From Anaerorudis cellulosivorans (GTDB taxonomy: Bacteria; Bacteroidota; Bacteroidia; Bacteroidales; Dysgonomonadaceae), in the NCBI RefSeq assembly GCF_025943985.1, contig NZ_JAPCWE010000004.1:1-64000 (forward strand): a DNA stretch of 64,000 nucleotides, read 5' to 3'. The position numbers and the translations under genes were made by a program. Of this stretch, positions 63,865-64,000 are shown one piece after another (the stretch's first letter is position 1; each line of letters begins with the position of its first letter). The notes beneath the pieces were generated by a model. The model had not been told where the DNA came from. It ran no database searches and saw nothing but the letters and a program-made list of their open reading frames with translations.

Positions 63865-64000
63865 CAATATTTCAGAGAATTAACAAAGAATCTTTTGTGA
63901 ATTTATTGGCGTGTCTATTCATTTTTTTATTTTGGTGTACAACAGCAGCAGGTGTATGCGAAAATCGGGTTTTGTAAATCTCGACGAATAACGAAAATTT

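Noticed and set aside
1-64000. CRISPR arrays, defence islands, prophage or secretion clusters
   Set aside because: I saw no array of spaced repeats and no cas, integrase, toxin or phage structural genes; nearly all genes have housekeeping assignments.

Overview
The window is a chromosomal stretch from a member of the Bacteroidota, most likely the order Bacteroidales (a Dysgonomonadaceae/Porphyromonadaceae-like lineage; genus not determined). Reasons: AT-rich DNA; many starts preceded by the Bacteroidota -7 promoter element TAnnTTTG and few strong Shine-Dalgarno sequences; and lineage-typical genes (OstA-like proteins, DUF4296 and DUF4827 lipoproteins, a pyruvate phosphate dikinase, a DksA-like protein without a complete zinc finger, DUF721 beside recF, and thrA-apgM-thrC). 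About 50 protein genes and three tRNAs (Ser-CGA, Ser-GCT, Cys-GCA) are present. There is no rRNA, CRISPR array, prophage or complete insertion sequence.

Layout. 1-0.6 kb: an apparent end of an insertion sequence (two 20-base direct repeats, possibly IS21-like) abutting a 5'-truncated ATP-grasp-like gene. 0.7-6.2 kb: tRNA-Ser, then mutL, a small membrane protein, an OstA-like protein and a SurA-like isomerase. 6.4-14.7 kb: ppdK, a DUF4296 lipoprotein, lspA, a TraR/DksA-like gene and ileS. 14.8-20.2 kb: exported EEP-family phosphodiesterase, aspartate aminotransferase, tRNA-Ser, mltG, aldo/keto reductase, ribF. 20.3-25.3 kb: a two-domain DUF1080 lipoprotein, rsfS, ftsH and an apparently exported superoxide dismutase. 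25.3-34.6 kb (all minus): obgE-adk, tRNA-Cys, radA, rnhB-phosphoesterase, dnaA, an MCE/MlaD protein and a cell-wall amidase. 34.7-44.5 kb (plus): rpe, comEC, a DHH phosphoesterase, DUF4827, glmM, acyltransferase, sigma-54 activator, lptE, a TPR-like protein and secG. 44.6-49.2 kb (minus): DUF721, recF, cdaA, folP, nadB. 49.5-52.9 kb (plus): carboxypeptidase-regulatory-domain protein, rpsO, a candidate small RNA, rarA. 52.9-60.9 kb (minus): LptD-like protein and the threonine operon thrC-apgM-thrA with a leader. 60.9-64 kb (minus): tsf, rpsB, rpsI, rplM.

Themes. This is mostly core genome: translation (ileS, S2, S9, S15, L13, EF-Ts, RsfS, ObgE), replication and repair (dnaA, recF, DUF721, radA, rarA, mutL, rnhB), and envelope building (OstA-like, LptD-like, LptE, SurA-like, LspA, MltG, GlmM, amidase, MCE).

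The most interesting items are regulatory. The thr operon has a readable 23-codon leader peptide with four Thr codons. It sits just after a promoter and overlaps a hairpin followed by T8, an apparent attenuator whose 5' arm would be covered by a ribosome stalled at the Thr codons. The same operon encodes an archaeal-type phosphoglycerate mutase where homoserine kinase would be expected. Between rpsO and rarA a promoter and a strong terminator frame a gene-free interval of about 85 bases, a candidate small RNA. I did not find an obviously new multi-gene system such as defence or secretion islands.
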